64,000 bases of DNA from Mesorhabditis belari (Eukaryota > Nematoda > Chromadorea > Rhabditida > Rhabditidae): assembly GCA_958450365.1 (NCBI GenBank), contig CAUEEP010000133.1, forward strand, positions 62,001-126,000, given 5' to 3'. The notes under the pieces are model-generated. The model was given only the letters and a program-made list of their open reading frames with translations. It ran no database searches and was not told the origin of the DNA. Of this stretch, positions 27,533 to 39,112 are shown in pieces (the stretch's first letter is position 1; every line of letters begins with the position of its first letter). Made by a program: the position numbers and the translations under genes.

Positions 27533-28026
27533 ACTAAAAACTAAAAATTAAAAAGTTTCAGTTTTACTAGCATTTTCAGTAAAGAAAGTATGAAATAAAT
27601 GAATTTTTATGATAAATGCAATAGATTTTGATGGAAATGCAGTTATTTTTGGAAATGGAAAGAGCATTTCATTTCCCTGTTGGTTGAAAGATTTGGGAAA
27701 TCAATTCAACGACTTTTCTCTCAAGAGCTTTCGAATCCACCGAAGCACACTTAAAAACACGAATGCTAAAGAAAGTTACAGTGGTTTGTAGGGATCGACT
27801 ACGCGCGAGTAAGGTCCGTTTCGAGTCAAAAAAAACTAAAAACTAAAAAGTTTCAGTTTTATCAGCATTTTCAGTAAAGAAAGTATGAAATAAATGAATT
27901 TTTATGATAAATGCAATAGATTTTGATGGAAATGCAGTTGCTTTTGGAAATGGAAAGAGCATTTCATTTCCCGGTTGGTTGAAAGATTTGGGAAATCAAT
28001 TCAACCGACTTTTCTCTCAAAGCTGA
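27533..28026. repeat. About 200 bp direct duplication flanking a foldback-element fragment
   Basis: About 27533-27722 and about 27836-28024 are near-identical direct copies (sharing CAGCATTTTCAGTAAAGAAAG and ATTTTGATGGAAATGCAGTT). Between them lies about 110 bp related to the foldback element at 26060-26384 (CAAGAGCTTTCGAAT... AAAGAAAGTTACAGTGGTTT). It lies just upstream of the transporter start, so one duplicated half may hold its promoter. Confidence 0.8.
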
Positions 28027-28610
28027 GAAATTTCTTATAGAAAAAAAGACAAAAAAAATTTGTTAAAAGAGATTTAAAAAAGGCGTTGATCAAAAGGCGT
28101 TGATCTTGGTATTAGATTGAGAATTTGTACAAAAGCTTTTCACCTATAGATTTTTGTCTCAAAATTTGTTCTTTTTTGTTTTGTTTATCATTGTTTTTCT
28201 TTTTTCTGTTGTCTATTTAAATGTCATTTATTCATATTTAAATGTCATAGCACCAAAGTTTTAAAATATGGCCAGAAGAGAGTCTAATTTGGAAATCTAA
28301 TTGTCAAAAACACCGGGAATTACCGATATCACAGAATAGAAAGAGGTTAAAGGAAAGCTTTCGAAAATCTTCAATTTTCATATGATAAAACTATTCTTTT
28401 CTGCAACAACACGGGAAGAATGTTTTGAGAAATCTTTTTCTCAGAATTGGCAAGAATACAATGCAAATGATTGAAAGGATCAACGGGCGGAGGGTTAAGA
28501 GATGGAGATGCATTGTGAACAGTCTGAAAGCTCATTCTAGTTCTTCAGGTTCTTGAGGCTACAAGTCGATTGGACTCATGTGAAACACTTGTGTTTCATC
28601 GTAAAATACC
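28027..28610. other. Intergenic, no gene seen
   Basis: AT-rich sequence upstream of the transporter, with no coding exon or RNA gene recognised. Confidence 0.45.
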
Positions 28611-29064
28611 TACCGTAAATACTGTAATTGGACCCTACCTCCCGTCGTACAGCCGCGTAGTCACTAGACTACGCACGCTAGACTCGCAAAAGTTTTTTAG
28701 TATTTCATTTTTTTCAAAGCGCTCGTACTTTCAAAAAATGCGTCTTTGGCAGCAAAAAATAGCCCTAAATTCCAGCTATTTTTTGATACCTAAGCGCGCA
28801 TTGTAGCATAAACCAGTGTCGAGAAAAACTCGTTTTTTCGGGATGGTTGCGTAGTCTAACTTTAAACATCCCGTTCTCCGCGCTGCTTTATGCTACAATG
28901 TGCACTTTAATATCAAAAAATAGCCCTGAATTTCAGCTATTTTTTTATATATGTTGTAGCATTGTAGCATAAACCAGTGTCGAGAAAAACTCGTTCAAAG
29001 CTAGACTACGCAACGCTCCGCACCGTCACTATGAAGATGGGGTACTATTACAGTATTTACGGTA
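28611..29064. mobile_element. DNA transposon with TACCGTAAATACTGTAAT ends, copy 1
   Basis: A 454 bp element with perfect inverted ends TACCGTAAATACTGTAAT. Inside are repeated inverted modules built on TTTATGCTACAATG, AAAAATAGC...GCTATTTTTT and GTGTCGAGAAAAACTCGTTT. It has no coding capacity. The element at 48910-49636 shares the ends and the same modules in a longer array. Confidence 0.88.
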
Positions 29065-29512
29065 TCTCTTTTCAAGTTTTTTCCCTAAATTTTCCCTTTT
29101 CTCACCTGTGTATCCACAAAATGAGATTTGAATCGATTTTGTACGTACTGAAAACGGCGATCGCCTCTTCGGCCAGTGAAATCGCGCTCCAACCTGTTAA
29201 ACGATCAAAATCAATTCAAATTTAGCTCAATTTTGATCTTTAATCGTTTTTCATCTATTCTAGACTCGATAAAGACTCAAAATTTTTTGAAAACAAACCA
29301 ACAAACGGTGCACTCATCGAATGGGCAAAGAGAGCAAAGATTTGAATCCAAAACAGTCGTGAACGAGCGTAGCGAATCTGAAAATGATTCGAATTTCGAT
29401 GGATTTTTTTTCAAACCAAAGAATGTGGTGAAGCGATGACATAGTCATCTCGTCGTTGGCAATAGTAGAAGAATGACTGTAATTGGAGAAGAGCTGTGGA
29501 AAGATTGATTCT

Positions 29513-32512
29513 CTAGTTTACCGTAAAGAATTGATAGACAATGATTAGAGCTAATCCGACAGCGAAGAAACGAATGACAATTGAGACGGCGAGGAAAATC
29601 CATGAGGGAAGATCGGATAAAGTGAAGACAGCAGTCAGGGCAACGAGGAGGAAAGGGATTGATTGGGATTGGATGAACGGCCAGCTGTAAATCACGAGAT
29701 TCTTAGAATTTCTTGTTCTACTTTCTTTCTTTTCTTGTTCTTTCTTGTTCTGTTCTTGTTTTGCGTGCACGTAAATACGTAAACACACTTTCTCACACAC
29801 TAACTTGGGTAATTAAACCAGCTTGAGAACTTTGTCTCGAGAACTTACCCAGAGCAGTGTACCAGACGCCGATTTTCCCTACGAGCGACAGGGAAAGAAT
29901 GCACAATTCCTCTACAATGGAAAGCACGCACAGTTGGCTTTCGCTCGTAGGAAAAATGTCACACTGCTCTGGATAGGGATGGCCGGAAATGCCCCTCGGC
30001 CGGTTTAATTACCCAAGTGTGGTATGCCAAAATTGTAGTTGCTCTTTAAGGATTGTTTGGATTTAAAATGTCAATTTGAATTGCTCACAAAGTCGGCGTA
30101 TATTTGATATCTTCAGGTCGAGAAATGGCCTTTCTCGCAAAATGAAATAGTAGAATTGTTGAAGTGAGAAGAGACCAAAAGATGAAATTCTCGATTAGAA
30201 ACAGAACAATTGATGTCCATGGGAGTTCACTGGAATCGTTGTCTTTGAAAGAAAAGATTCAAATCATTACGTGAACATTCTGTATCCAGTGTAGTGAACG
30301 ATAAGATGGGAAAAGATTGAGATTTCTTTGCTGAAAATGATTTCATAGGAATAGAGCCTGAGCCGAAGGGTTAGAAACGGAATTAGAAACGGAATTAGAA
30401 ACCTTTGTGTGTGATAGAGTGGTTCACTCACAGCCGGTCCCCAATAATACGAGAAATCCGATGGGCTGAAAGGTTATGAATTGAAGATCAGATAGAAATT
30501 TGAGTGGTTTCTAAAAGGTGGGTGATTTAGGAAAGCCAATAATATATTAATCTTTAGATAATGATAATCCCATACACTAAACTCACAATACTCCAATCAT
30601 TTTGTGAATGTTTGCAGCGATTTCAAGATAGATATCAAAACCGACATCAGCCAATAGAGGAAGTAAAAGGACACAGCCGAAAGTCTGAATTAGTGATTGA
30701 GATTCGCTTTTAATTACTGTAATGCATTAAGCTTCAGCAAGGGGGACTATATCAAAACAGGGCCGTTCAAAAGAATGCCCTAATCAAAAGGATCGCTCAA
30801 AAGAGCGCCATGCAAAAACCCTCAAAAGAACGCGACTAGATTTTGGTTTTGGTTGAATTGAAGAAGACTTTAATAAGACTCTATTTAATAAGGCTTGGCG
30901 CCCTTTTGATCACGGCGCTCTTTTAAACGGCGCTCTTTCAAACGGCGCTCTTTCAAACGGCGCTCTTTTAAACGGCTCTCTTTTAAACGGCTCTCTTTTG
31001 ATATAGTCTCCAGCAAAGCTATTCTATCTTTCTAAAGATATCATTAATCTATTAGGTTGATGCATAAGTCTTTTCGTTTTTTTCGTACTTCTGTTAAAAA
31101 GTAACAAATTCACCAATTAATCTATAGTTTGCTCTATAAAAAAAGTGTTTTTTTGTTGAATTTCCATCTTTTTAAATCAATTTCGGTTCACTTTCAAGCA
31201 AATTCGAGAGTGAAAAACGCCTTTTTCGTAAAAATCTATAAAAACTCTACGGAAAAATTGGCTGAATGAATTTCCCTGAAATTTTGGCGAAATATCAAAC
31301 GTTTTTTTTCTCTATCTTTTATCTATTGACACGAAGATAGGTTTTCTTTAGCTAAGGTGTCTAAACCGCATGATCGAGTTAGCCCTTTTTGACTACCCGA
31401 CTTCATACTCTCAAGAAAATCCAGGCATTAAATATTTTTAAACCCGTTTTAATGTTATTTTGCAGAAAAATAATTGGTTTTTCTAATAAAATCAACCGTA
31501 GTTTAATTGGTGCATTTGTTGGCTTGAAACGGCAGACGAAAAGGAACAAAAAGACTTATGCCTCAACCTATTATTTACAACTATAAATTTACTTTTATAA
31601 AATCCCTTCTTGAGGCGAGGACAAGAGTGAAAAGCAAAAGAACAGCCACCGCCTTTGCCACCAAAAATCCCACTCTCCATGGGTTCATTGCAAATTCTTG
31701 GGGAATCAAAGAAGCTGAAAAATCCTTGATACCCTTCAGAAATTCTTACAATACCTTCAGTTGTTGTAAGATTACTGAAAAATTGTGTCGTTGTGTTGGC
31801 TAAAGTGAGGAGGACTTCTTTTGTGATCACCGAAACGGCTTGATCGTCTGAAATTCACGAAATAGATAACTTTGTGTTCTTTCTGAATACACTGAACTTG
31901 GGTAATTGAAGCGCACGAGTGGGCTTTATGTAATAGACAGGGTGACCAAGAATTACAGCAACAACTTTTTGGAAGAGTATCTGGGAAATGTCTAATTTAT
32001 TTCAAAAGTGACAAGTGTTATACAGAGAATTGTAGGTCTAATTCTCGGCAACATTTATCTACCAAAAACATCCCGATTTCACTTATACAACTCATTTAAC
32101 AAGCGCTTTAATGAGCGCTAGTCGACATCTCTCCGGCGAATCTGTCATTTGGCCACTTTTCTACATGAAAAAGATGCCGGAGAGATGTCGACTAGCGCTC
32201 ATTAAAGCGCTTGTTAAATGAGTTGTATAAGTGAAATCGGGATGTTTTTGGTAGATAAATGTTGCCGAGAATTAGACCTACAATTCTCTGTAGAACAATT
32301 GTCACTTTTGAAATAAATTAGACATTTCCCAGATACTCTTCCAAAAAGTTGTTGCTGTAATTGTTGGTCACCCTGTACAGTGTCTATTTTTAGGCCACAT
32401 TTTTTTGGCTTAATTTCGAGTAATCACCTGTCGAATCGATTCCCGATCCATCAGCAAACGGATCCTCATGCAATGTCCCTCCCGGTGCATCATATTCCAT
32501 ATTATCGCCCAT
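29513..32512 (-). CDS. Unrecognised multi-pass membrane protein
   Basis: Minus strand, MGDNMEYDAPGGTLHEDPFA behind a TTTTCAG acceptor, stop at 29513. Exons in order: an acidic cytosolic N-terminus; VSVITKEVLLTLANTTTQFF; an apparent luminal/outer segment with Cys residues (SPRICNEPMESGIFGGKGGG, CSFAFHSCPRL); FGCVLLLPLLADVGFDIYLE; FPSDFSYYWGPA; LNLFPSYRSLHWIQNVH; WTSIVLFLIENFIFWSLLTS; and finally SIPFLLVALTAVFTLSDLPS plus RFFAVGLALIIVYQFFTVN. At least four hydrophobic segments are seen. Some splice phases (after RLKKG and before SSELPW) could not be closed, so the model is approximate. Three MITEs lie in its introns and a long palindrome in its 5' intron. No family recognised. Confidence 0.6.
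29803..30018. mobile_element. MITE with ACTTGGGTAATTAAACC ends
   Basis: About 216 bp, ends ACTTGGGTAATTAAACC and GGTTTAATTACCCAAGT, in an intron of the membrane-protein gene. Inner inverted blocks include CAGAGCAGTGT/ACACTGCTCTG and CTACGAGCGA/TCGCTCGTAG. Related solo ends occur at 31897, 40842 and 56756. Confidence 0.82.
30743..31011. mobile_element. MITE with GGGACTATATCAAAA ends and GCGCTCTTTT subterminal repeats
   Basis: About 269 bp, ends GGGGACTATATCAAAA and TTTTGATATAGTCTCC, flanked by a CAGCAA direct repeat (possible target duplication). The right half holds six tandem AACGG(CG)CTCTTTT units and the left half scattered complementary copies. No coding region. Confidence 0.8.
31053..31570 (+). 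mobile_element. Mariner-type MITE, copy 2
   Basis: 518 bp member of the TAGGTTGATGCATAAG family (see 6696-7212), here in an intron of the membrane-protein gene. One end differs by one base (GCCTCAACCTA). TA lies at the flanks. Confidence 0.9.
31937..32376. mobile_element. Long palindromic foldback MITE (ACAGGGTGACC ends)
   Basis: 440 bp with ends ACAGGGTGACC/GGTCACCCTGT. Two arms of more than 200 bp pair almost perfectly around a short centre near 32155 (shared blocks include TTTAACAAGCGCTTTAATGA and CCGGAGAGATGTCGACTAGC with its complement). It lies in the first intron of the minus-strand membrane-protein gene. The ends resemble Tc1/mariner-type termini. Confidence 0.9.
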
Positions 32513-33461
32513 ATTTGACTGAAAATGAGAGTAATGGTTAGGTGAAAATCAAGGTTGACCTTAAAAAAGAGACTTTAAAAAAGATGAAATGCAAAAATTC
32601 GATGAGTTTTAAGCGTAACTAATCCAATCCAAAGATTACTTGAATCAAAAGATTTGTATGAGACTTTTAATTAAAACAAGAGATTAATGATGAGGTCAAA
32701 AAAAGGTGAAATTGAAAGAAGAGAAAGAGTAAAACGGTCAAAAACTGGTTGTTCTTCTTTTTCCTTTGCAATTTCTCTCATTTCCTCGATTTCTAATCTC
32801 TTTTTGTTGAAAATTCTTCTTTCTTTTTTCAAATAAATTGAGAAATTGTCAAAAAAGATTAAAGAAAAGACAGAAAAGTTGAGAAAAATTGTCATAGAAA
32901 TGTTTCACAGTTTTGTCACAATTTAGCTTTAAGCAATTTCATTGCTTAAAGCTAAATTAGGGAAGAATTGATGTGTTAAAAGTTAAAGAGGCAAGCTTTT
33001 CACAAGAAAAAGCTATCTAAACATAAAAAGATATCAGTTAATGTTAAGAAAAGGATTTCACCGAAAAATGGTTCAAAAATGGTTCAAAAATGCTGAACCC
33101 ATCAGAAATATCAGGGTTAATTGTGAGGAATCACACGAGAAAAGGAAAAAGTTGGGCAAATGGAAATGAAGTCGAAAGAAAATAAGCTGAAAATTAAGAA
33201 AATTAAGAAAATTAGGAATTAAGTTTGAAATGAGAAAAAAAAGGAAAGGAATTCGATTAAAATGATCGATGAGTGAACATTTCGAATGTTTTGTTTTTGC
33301 TTTGTTTATACTCTGACTGACAGCGATTAGATCGTTTGAGATTTGAGAGATCGAATGATAGATGAAAGATGAAGGATGAAATATAAAGCTGACATTGACT
33401 AGACTTGTTTATCGATACGACAAGCTCATGTTTTAACCGTTGGGATCTCGATTTTAGATTT
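32513..33461. other. Intergenic, no gene seen
   Basis: AT-rich upstream region of the membrane-protein gene. Short open frames on both strands look like low-complexity chance frames. Confidence 0.45.
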
Positions 33462-33806
33462 TGCTTATTATTCCTGGAAACTAGTACCTCTTTCATTTAC
33501 CAAATGACACAAATCGCTCAATTCCTTTTATCAGTGAAATTCGATGGATTAGATCGTTAGCTATGGATTAGATTTGTGGACATTTACCAAATGACACAAC
33601 AGCACAGATTCGATGCGATTCGAGGTGACACTATTGAGGCCAGTGTCACACAACAGTTGTGCTGTTGTGTCATTTGGTAAATGTCCACAAATCTAATCCA
33701 TAGCTAACAATCTAATTCATAGAATTTCACTGATAAAAGGAATTGAGCGATTTGTGTCATTTGGTAAATGAAAGAGGTATTAGTTTGCAGGAATAATAAG
33801 CAACAT
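33462..33806. mobile_element. Palindromic foldback element (CATTTACCAAATGACACAA)
   Basis: About 345 bp with arms inverted around a centre near 33630; both arms contain TTTACCAAATGACACAA twice, plus AATCGCTCAATTCCTTTTATC. It starts at GCTTATTATTCCTGGAAAC and ends at the complement. Part of an adjacent dispersed repeat (GACTAGACTTG...CAAGCTCATG, 33397-33445) recurs at 43786. Confidence 0.82.
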
Positions 33807-35689
33807 AAGCAAAATATGTAAAATAAGCAAAAGGTTTGCCCAGAAAAGAGTGAAAGCTTAGAAAAGGAGAGATTCCACACGGTATTTACTGTTAATTATT
33901 TGAAAAAAAGAAAATCTATGATTGAGCAATCAATGATTTGATTAAAAGCAGAATTCCGGTTGGCAAAGCTCGATTTTTCATCGAAATCAAGGGAAAAGAA
34001 CGCTTTTCGGATCGGGTTTTCTTGATTTCCAATTTCAGACAAAGAATCCTCAATTTTCTCATCAATTTTTATTTTCTAATGGGAAAAATATGTGTAATAT
34101 GTTTATTTTTATATTAAATCATGTCAAAACATCAATTTCTTTCATCTTCAATGCTCAAAAACCCTTCTTATTCCTCATTTTTGCTTGTTCTATCAAAAGA
34201 TGCTGTACTTCAACCCAAATTTTAGAAATATACGATAACATCCGTTATTGAAATACAATTCGGATTCAAAAATGATCTTAGAAAAGAAAAAATAGCATAT
34301 GATTCTTAAATAATGAAAGCAAAGACAAAGATGAAAAGAGTTTTTGAAATTGAACGATTTAGAAGAGGCTTTCATATTGAATATTCACTCAAAAACAATT
34401 CGTTTACACTAAAAAAGAAAACAAAAAGGTTAGATTTATCTTTGAAAGAAGATCAATCTGTAACACTTAGCACTTAGCACTAAGGGTGACACTTCACAGA
34501 GATTTTAGAGGGAGAAGGAAACAAAAAAGAAATGGTTTTTCTTTTCAGAAACAAAAAAGAAAAATGAAATAAATGGTTTTTCTCGAGAAAATGGGCAAAT
34601 GATTGAAAAAAGAAGAAGAAAAAGAAAAAGAAAGAAAAAGGAAAAGAGTAAATGGGAACACATGTTTCGAAATGAGGATTCGAGTGTCAGTTAAGGATTT
34701 AAAGGCAATTTCAGTGTGCTTCAATGAAAATTGGAACAAATTGGAACAAATAGAAAAATCGGGATCTTGAATAGCTCAACAACGAGGCAATAGCAGCTAC
34801 TGTGGAAAATACGAATAATTACGTATTTGCTGTATTTTTCGTCGCTGGTAATTCAGTGGTAGAATATCGACTCGAAAACTGATTCATCTACACAAGAGAG
34901 ATCTTATAGAGAAAGTGGAAAAGGTACATAAAGCACAATATAAACACATAAAGCACAATATAAACTAGAGATTATGAATTATGAATCTAAATAGATATCA
35001 TAAATTCACTCGATAGATTTCTGCACAGCTACAGTAAGTTCATGACATCGAAAATACCCTAATCAAAATGCCAATCAATTATCATTCGCATTTTTTGGTA
35101 TGGAGGAAGAGAAACCACAAGATTCAGTCAATGATTTCAAAATTTGGCTACCCTGGTAAGCGTAATTAATGTAGTTTCTAAAAGAGAGATCTTCAAGAAT
35201 TGTATGAAGGATTGCATGAGGAGGAGAAGACCCGCTCTTTAATCTTTATCAACATGATCTCATTCTTTTGTGAATCATAAGAGCTCTTTGTTTTGCAAAA
35301 TGCATAATCAATGCATTGATTTTGCAAAACAGAGAAATGAAAAGATTTCTTGGAGTGATGAACAGCTTGAAGGCAATCATCGGGGAGCACTTGTAGAGAA
35401 AAGGAATGGAGATCGGTGAGACATTGAAGGATGACATTCAATGGGGAAAAGGAACAAGAAGGCTGCAAGAAAGGTGTGAACTTCTATCGAAAACCTCTAA
35501 TTAGCCTCACAAAGGCAGAAAATGAGAAAAAAGCGGGGAGAGGCTTGCGGTTTTGTGAAAAGAAGGGTTAGCAGAATGGTGGCAGAACGAGGAAATTTTG
35601 ATCGAATTGGGGAAAAGGCGAAAGAAAAGATTTTTTGTTGGCAAGAAAGTCAAAAGCTCTTTCCTTTTTTGTCCAGCTCTTCGCCACTT
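33807..35689. other. Long AT-rich intergenic stretch, nothing recognised
   Basis: No coding exon, tRNA or clear transposon was recognised. Purine-rich runs (34600-34650) and short direct repeats (CACTTAGCA near 34467; ACATAAAGCACAATATAAAC near 34930) are present. Open frames on the minus strand at 35193-35468 show no family features. Confidence 0.4.
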
Positions 35690-36420
35690 CCTGTTTCCGG
35701 GAAGTGCCCAGAGTGCACCACGAGGAAGGTGGTTGGACTTCGCACTCCGTCACCCTGTAATCCGAAGACTCTTGGGATCCGAGGTCCACGTCTGGCCCTT
35801 GGCGATGGCACCGACTTCCGCTGAAAGAATGTTCAGCTTTCAAGGGTGCGCGCAGCATCAGTAGGACAAAGCTCCGAAGTTGCACTTTGTTGATGCTAAA
35901 AGGGATTGATCTGATCCCCAGTCGGTTTAAGAACCTCACGGTTCCTCCAATGGAGTGTCCAAACTTCTGCCGTTCAGACGACTGTCAAGTAGCGGACAGG
36001 AGACAGAAGCCGGAGCCCAAAGGGAGCATAATGTAATCCGGTTACGAGCAACAGACCATTCTGCCCCCTCCACGGGAAGCACTGTGAAACAGTAGCGGTT
36101 TCACGAACATCAGCGGTACCTCTCACGGGAGAACTGTGGTCTAATCCACAACATCCTTTAGGTCTGCTGCTCGGGGCTATTGGTTTGCCGACCCGGGGCA
36201 GCCCATGGTTCCGGGCGCCGCCTTCCACGAATGGGTTAGGCATCGACCAAGCGAGAAGCAGGCTTCTACAAACTCCAAACGTTCCCGTTTATACTTTAAA
36301 AGCAGAACGACCAATGTGCGGGTGACGGGCGAAGGGGTCCCTATCTGTAAAGGCCCTCTGCCAGAAAGTTCGCAATTGTGCAAGCCCACAAAGAACACCC
36401 CTGCCCATTAGGCGGTTTTA
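35690..36420. other. GC-rich island of unknown origin
   Basis: About 730 bp visibly richer in G+C than the surroundings, with sharp edges near TTTCCGGGAAGTGCCC and CCCCTGCCCATTAGG. Several overlapping frames stay open on both strands (for example minus 35568-35939, 35974-36243, 36177-36398), but none gave a recognisable domain. It could be an old retroelement piece, a structured RNA gene or transferred DNA. No rRNA, SRP or RNase P signature was recognised. Confidence 0.5.
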
Positions 36421-37385
36421 GTTTTTCGGCTGTTTCTCAGCCATATTTTGACGGATCGGGCTCGTTTTTATGTCAAAAGATACGGCTTGAAAAACTCGTC
36501 GAATGGAGCTAGGGTTTATTTGGCGAAAAGTAAGTTTGAGTGGGTAAAAGCGAAATTGAAACTTTTTGACTGTGATCCATTTATGGCGATTGCCTGCTAA
36601 AAAATCTTCAAGGATAAGCCTAATTCTTTTGGAAATTGCATGATTAATGAAATTTCCTAATTAGCCGAGCAAAAAGGGTCCAACTTGCCGTCGAAATCGT
36701 CAAAAAAGAGGTAGCTTTTTCATCTAAATACACTCTTTTTGTATGGAAATCTCTGAAAGTTCATCAAATTTTTACGAAATTCCTTGACTTGTCTTTCCTT
36801 TCGAATTTCTTTTTCGTTTTCAATGATCACAATGTGCTTTGTGATCTCTTTTCTGTAATTGTTGAGCTTTCCCAGATCTAAATCCTTCATTTCTTTTAAT
36901 TGGGATTATTTGTATGCCATTTATTTTTGAACTTGTTGAGTTTACAAAAGAGAAAAAGTTGAAATTTAGCGAAATTTAGTGAAATTTCTTATAATAATCG
37001 GTCAAAAAAGTCATTTTACGGTCATTTTTGTGATTATTCCATTTATCTTAAAGATTAGTTCTCTTTAACTCTGCTTTTACGGTAGAATTGCGACTTATAT
37101 TCTTCGAATCTTTGAATTAAATGGGTAAAAGTGAGCACAATTACATAGAAGATCAAAAATGTTTCCATTTTTATTCGAAATATCAGTATCAGCTCCTGAA
37201 TCAGTAAACGCGGGGAATTCCTACGGAAATCTTCTCAAAAAAAGAACTTACCCTAAAGTCTCGAGTATAAGTTCATCCGAGTATAAGTTCTGCCTTAATT
37301 TACATTCGCTTTAATCGCTTTGAATTTCTTTTTGTTGGGTTTTTATACATTTTTATTGTTATATAAACTTTTATTATTGTTCTTG
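36421..37385. other. Intergenic, nothing recognised
   Basis: AT-rich sequence between the GC island and the reverse-transcriptase scrap. A short direct repeat CGAGTATAAGTTC occurs at about 37262 and 37278. Confidence 0.4.
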
Positions 37386-37460
37386 GAGCGCGGGATACTA
37401 CAGGGTGACAGCCTATCACCATTGCTATTTGTTATGTGCATGGATACATCCAGACGATAG
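37386..37460 (+). pseudogene. Non-LTR reverse transcriptase fragment
   Basis: A 24-codon frame reads ERGILQGDSLSPLLFVMCMD and then TSRR, stop. LQGDSLSPLLF is the hallmark palm-domain block of non-LTR retrotransposon reverse transcriptases. Nothing upstream continues the domain, and downstream GC-rich sequence (to about 37580) has no further RT motif. It is a dead scrap of a LINE-like element. Confidence 0.75.
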
Positions 37461-37679
37461 TGTTGAAGAAGACGCTGGAAAGCATCTCTTTCGACCGTCG
37501 ACGTGGACTTTGGCCGGATGAAGAGGCCAGGGAGGGATCCATAAGACTGAGCACCGGAGAGGAGCAGGGCGGACGCGCCGAGCCACGCCCGTAGCAACAA
37601 ATAACAGCATAAAATTGCTATAACCCTCAATAAATTTACTTCTATTATTGTTCTTAAAAAGCAAAAAAGTTATGCTGCA

Positions 37680-37735
37680 GCGGGGTTCGAACCCTCGACA
37701 CACCGCACCGGAGACAGCCGTCAATTTGCATGCGA
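37680..37735 (-). other. tRNA-3'-half-like sequence
   Basis: On the minus strand GAGGGTTCGAACCCCGC gives a perfect T-arm/B box, followed shortly by TTTTTT, a Pol III terminator. A matching acceptor 5' strand, D arm or anticodon arm was not found, so it looks like a tRNA-derived (SINE-like) fragment. Confidence 0.4.
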
Positions 37736-37932
37736 AAACCAAACAGAACTTATACTCGCGACTTTAGGGTAAATCAGATAAATATACTAGGATAGTTGTT
37801 TTTGGAATTCTAAGTACAGTTACAATTTGGGTTTACTTCAGTTTACTTGAGTTTATTTGTATAAAAGTTCTTTTTATTTATCTTACAATCATGGATCAAA
37901 TCCAGTTATTTTGTCATTGAAACCTGTTTTTT

Positions 37933-38025
37933 GGCTATGCTATGCTGGCTATACTATGCTGGCTATGCTATGCTGGCTATGCTATGCTGGCTATGCTATG
38001 CTGGCTATGCTATGCTGGCTATGCT
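37933..38025. repeat. 14-bp minisatellite (GGCTATGCTATGCT)
   Basis: About six and a half near-perfect copies of GGCTATGCTATGCT, with one variant unit (GGCTATACTATGCT). Confidence 0.9.
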
Positions 38026-38799
38026 CAAAATTGTAGTCTGGATCCTACAGTACTTAAATGTCTCTATGTAAAGTAAAGTCTAGCTTTTCTCTGTAACTAG
38101 TATGCTAATTTCTGAGATACAGAGTGGTCCACAAAAAAGTCGCTCACTTTGCATAACTGCTTTTTTTTTGGGCTAAGAGTAGTTTTTTTTCTAGCGTCAG
38201 AAAGAAAGGCATCTTTTTGGTAGCGTCTTATTTTTACTAGATACACATTATACTCGAATTCGAGCCATCTTCGTGAAACTGAGTTTTGATCGATTTTTTT
38301 TAGACGATGAATTTGACTAATTTTTGCTTAAAATCTAACTTCCGAATTTGTGTAGATGGTGTAAAAATGCAAATTTTCTGCAAAAAAGCTACAAATGGCC
38401 CTCAAAAAAAAACTCAACAATTTTCGAGATTTCTGAAATGGGCGATCGAAGAATGCCCTCTGAAAATATACAGGATGGCTGAAAATTACGTGCGCCAAAG
38501 AAAATTTCTCTATGTTTTTATATTAAAGTTTACTAAGTAAATTGTGGTTTTCTATAACGAAATTTGATAAGGAACATTTTAAGACCAACCACAAGTTGAT
38601 CGGTCAATTGGAAGTTGAGATATGGAGGAAAGGAGAAGAGTCGTCAAACTCCGACTCTCTACCCCCTAGACAAATCTCTAGGGGGGTAGACAAATCTCTA
38701 GGGGGGAGTAGACACTTATCTCGCCATAATTTAATTTTCTTTCAAAGAAAATGTAAAAATATTTATTTATATAATAGTTGTAACAAAAGCATTTAATAA

Positions 38800-38970
38800 T
38801 TAAAAGAAATTTTCGAAGTGGCCTCCATCCGCTTTGATACAGGCTTCAATTCGCTTCTTACAGGTTTCAATTCGCTTCTTTACAGAATCGACGGTGCGGC
38901 GGGGATAATTTGCATCTAAGTCGTTCCAGATTTTGATCAATTTTCGACGTAAATCATTCAAATTGGTCAT
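38800..38970 (-). pseudogene. Tc1/mariner transposase C-terminal remnant
   Basis: Minus strand frame MTNLNDLRRKLIKIWNDLDA then NYPRRTVDSVKKRIE, ending in IKADGGHFENFF, stop. The pattern (helix, then W.. then SV.KRI.A.I.A.GGH) matches the extreme C-terminus of Tc1/mariner transposases. A short internal tandem repeat (KKRIETC/KKRIEAC) and the missing catalytic D...D...D/E domain show it is decayed. Confidence 0.75.
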
Positions 38971-39112
38971 TTTCCTATTGTAAAATTTTCCTATTGTGAT
39001 TTTCCTATTGTAAAGTGTAATGAAAGCATTAAATAGACTAAAACAAAGATTGAAAAGCCTTATGGTGAAAAGAGTGAAAATAAAAAGTTCAAATCGATCT
39101 ATATGTCGTAGC

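Noticed and set aside
35568..35939. 123-codon minus-strand frame in the GC island
   Set aside because: Several other frames on both strands are equally open there, and none shows a domain; kept only as an island of unknown origin.
35690..36420. Possible rRNA or SRP RNA gene
   Set aside because: No conserved rRNA, SRP Alu/S-domain or RNase P/MRP motif could be recognised in either strand.
37933..38025. Possible CRISPR-like array
   Set aside because: Tandem 14-mers without spacers, in a eukaryotic genome; a simple minisatellite.
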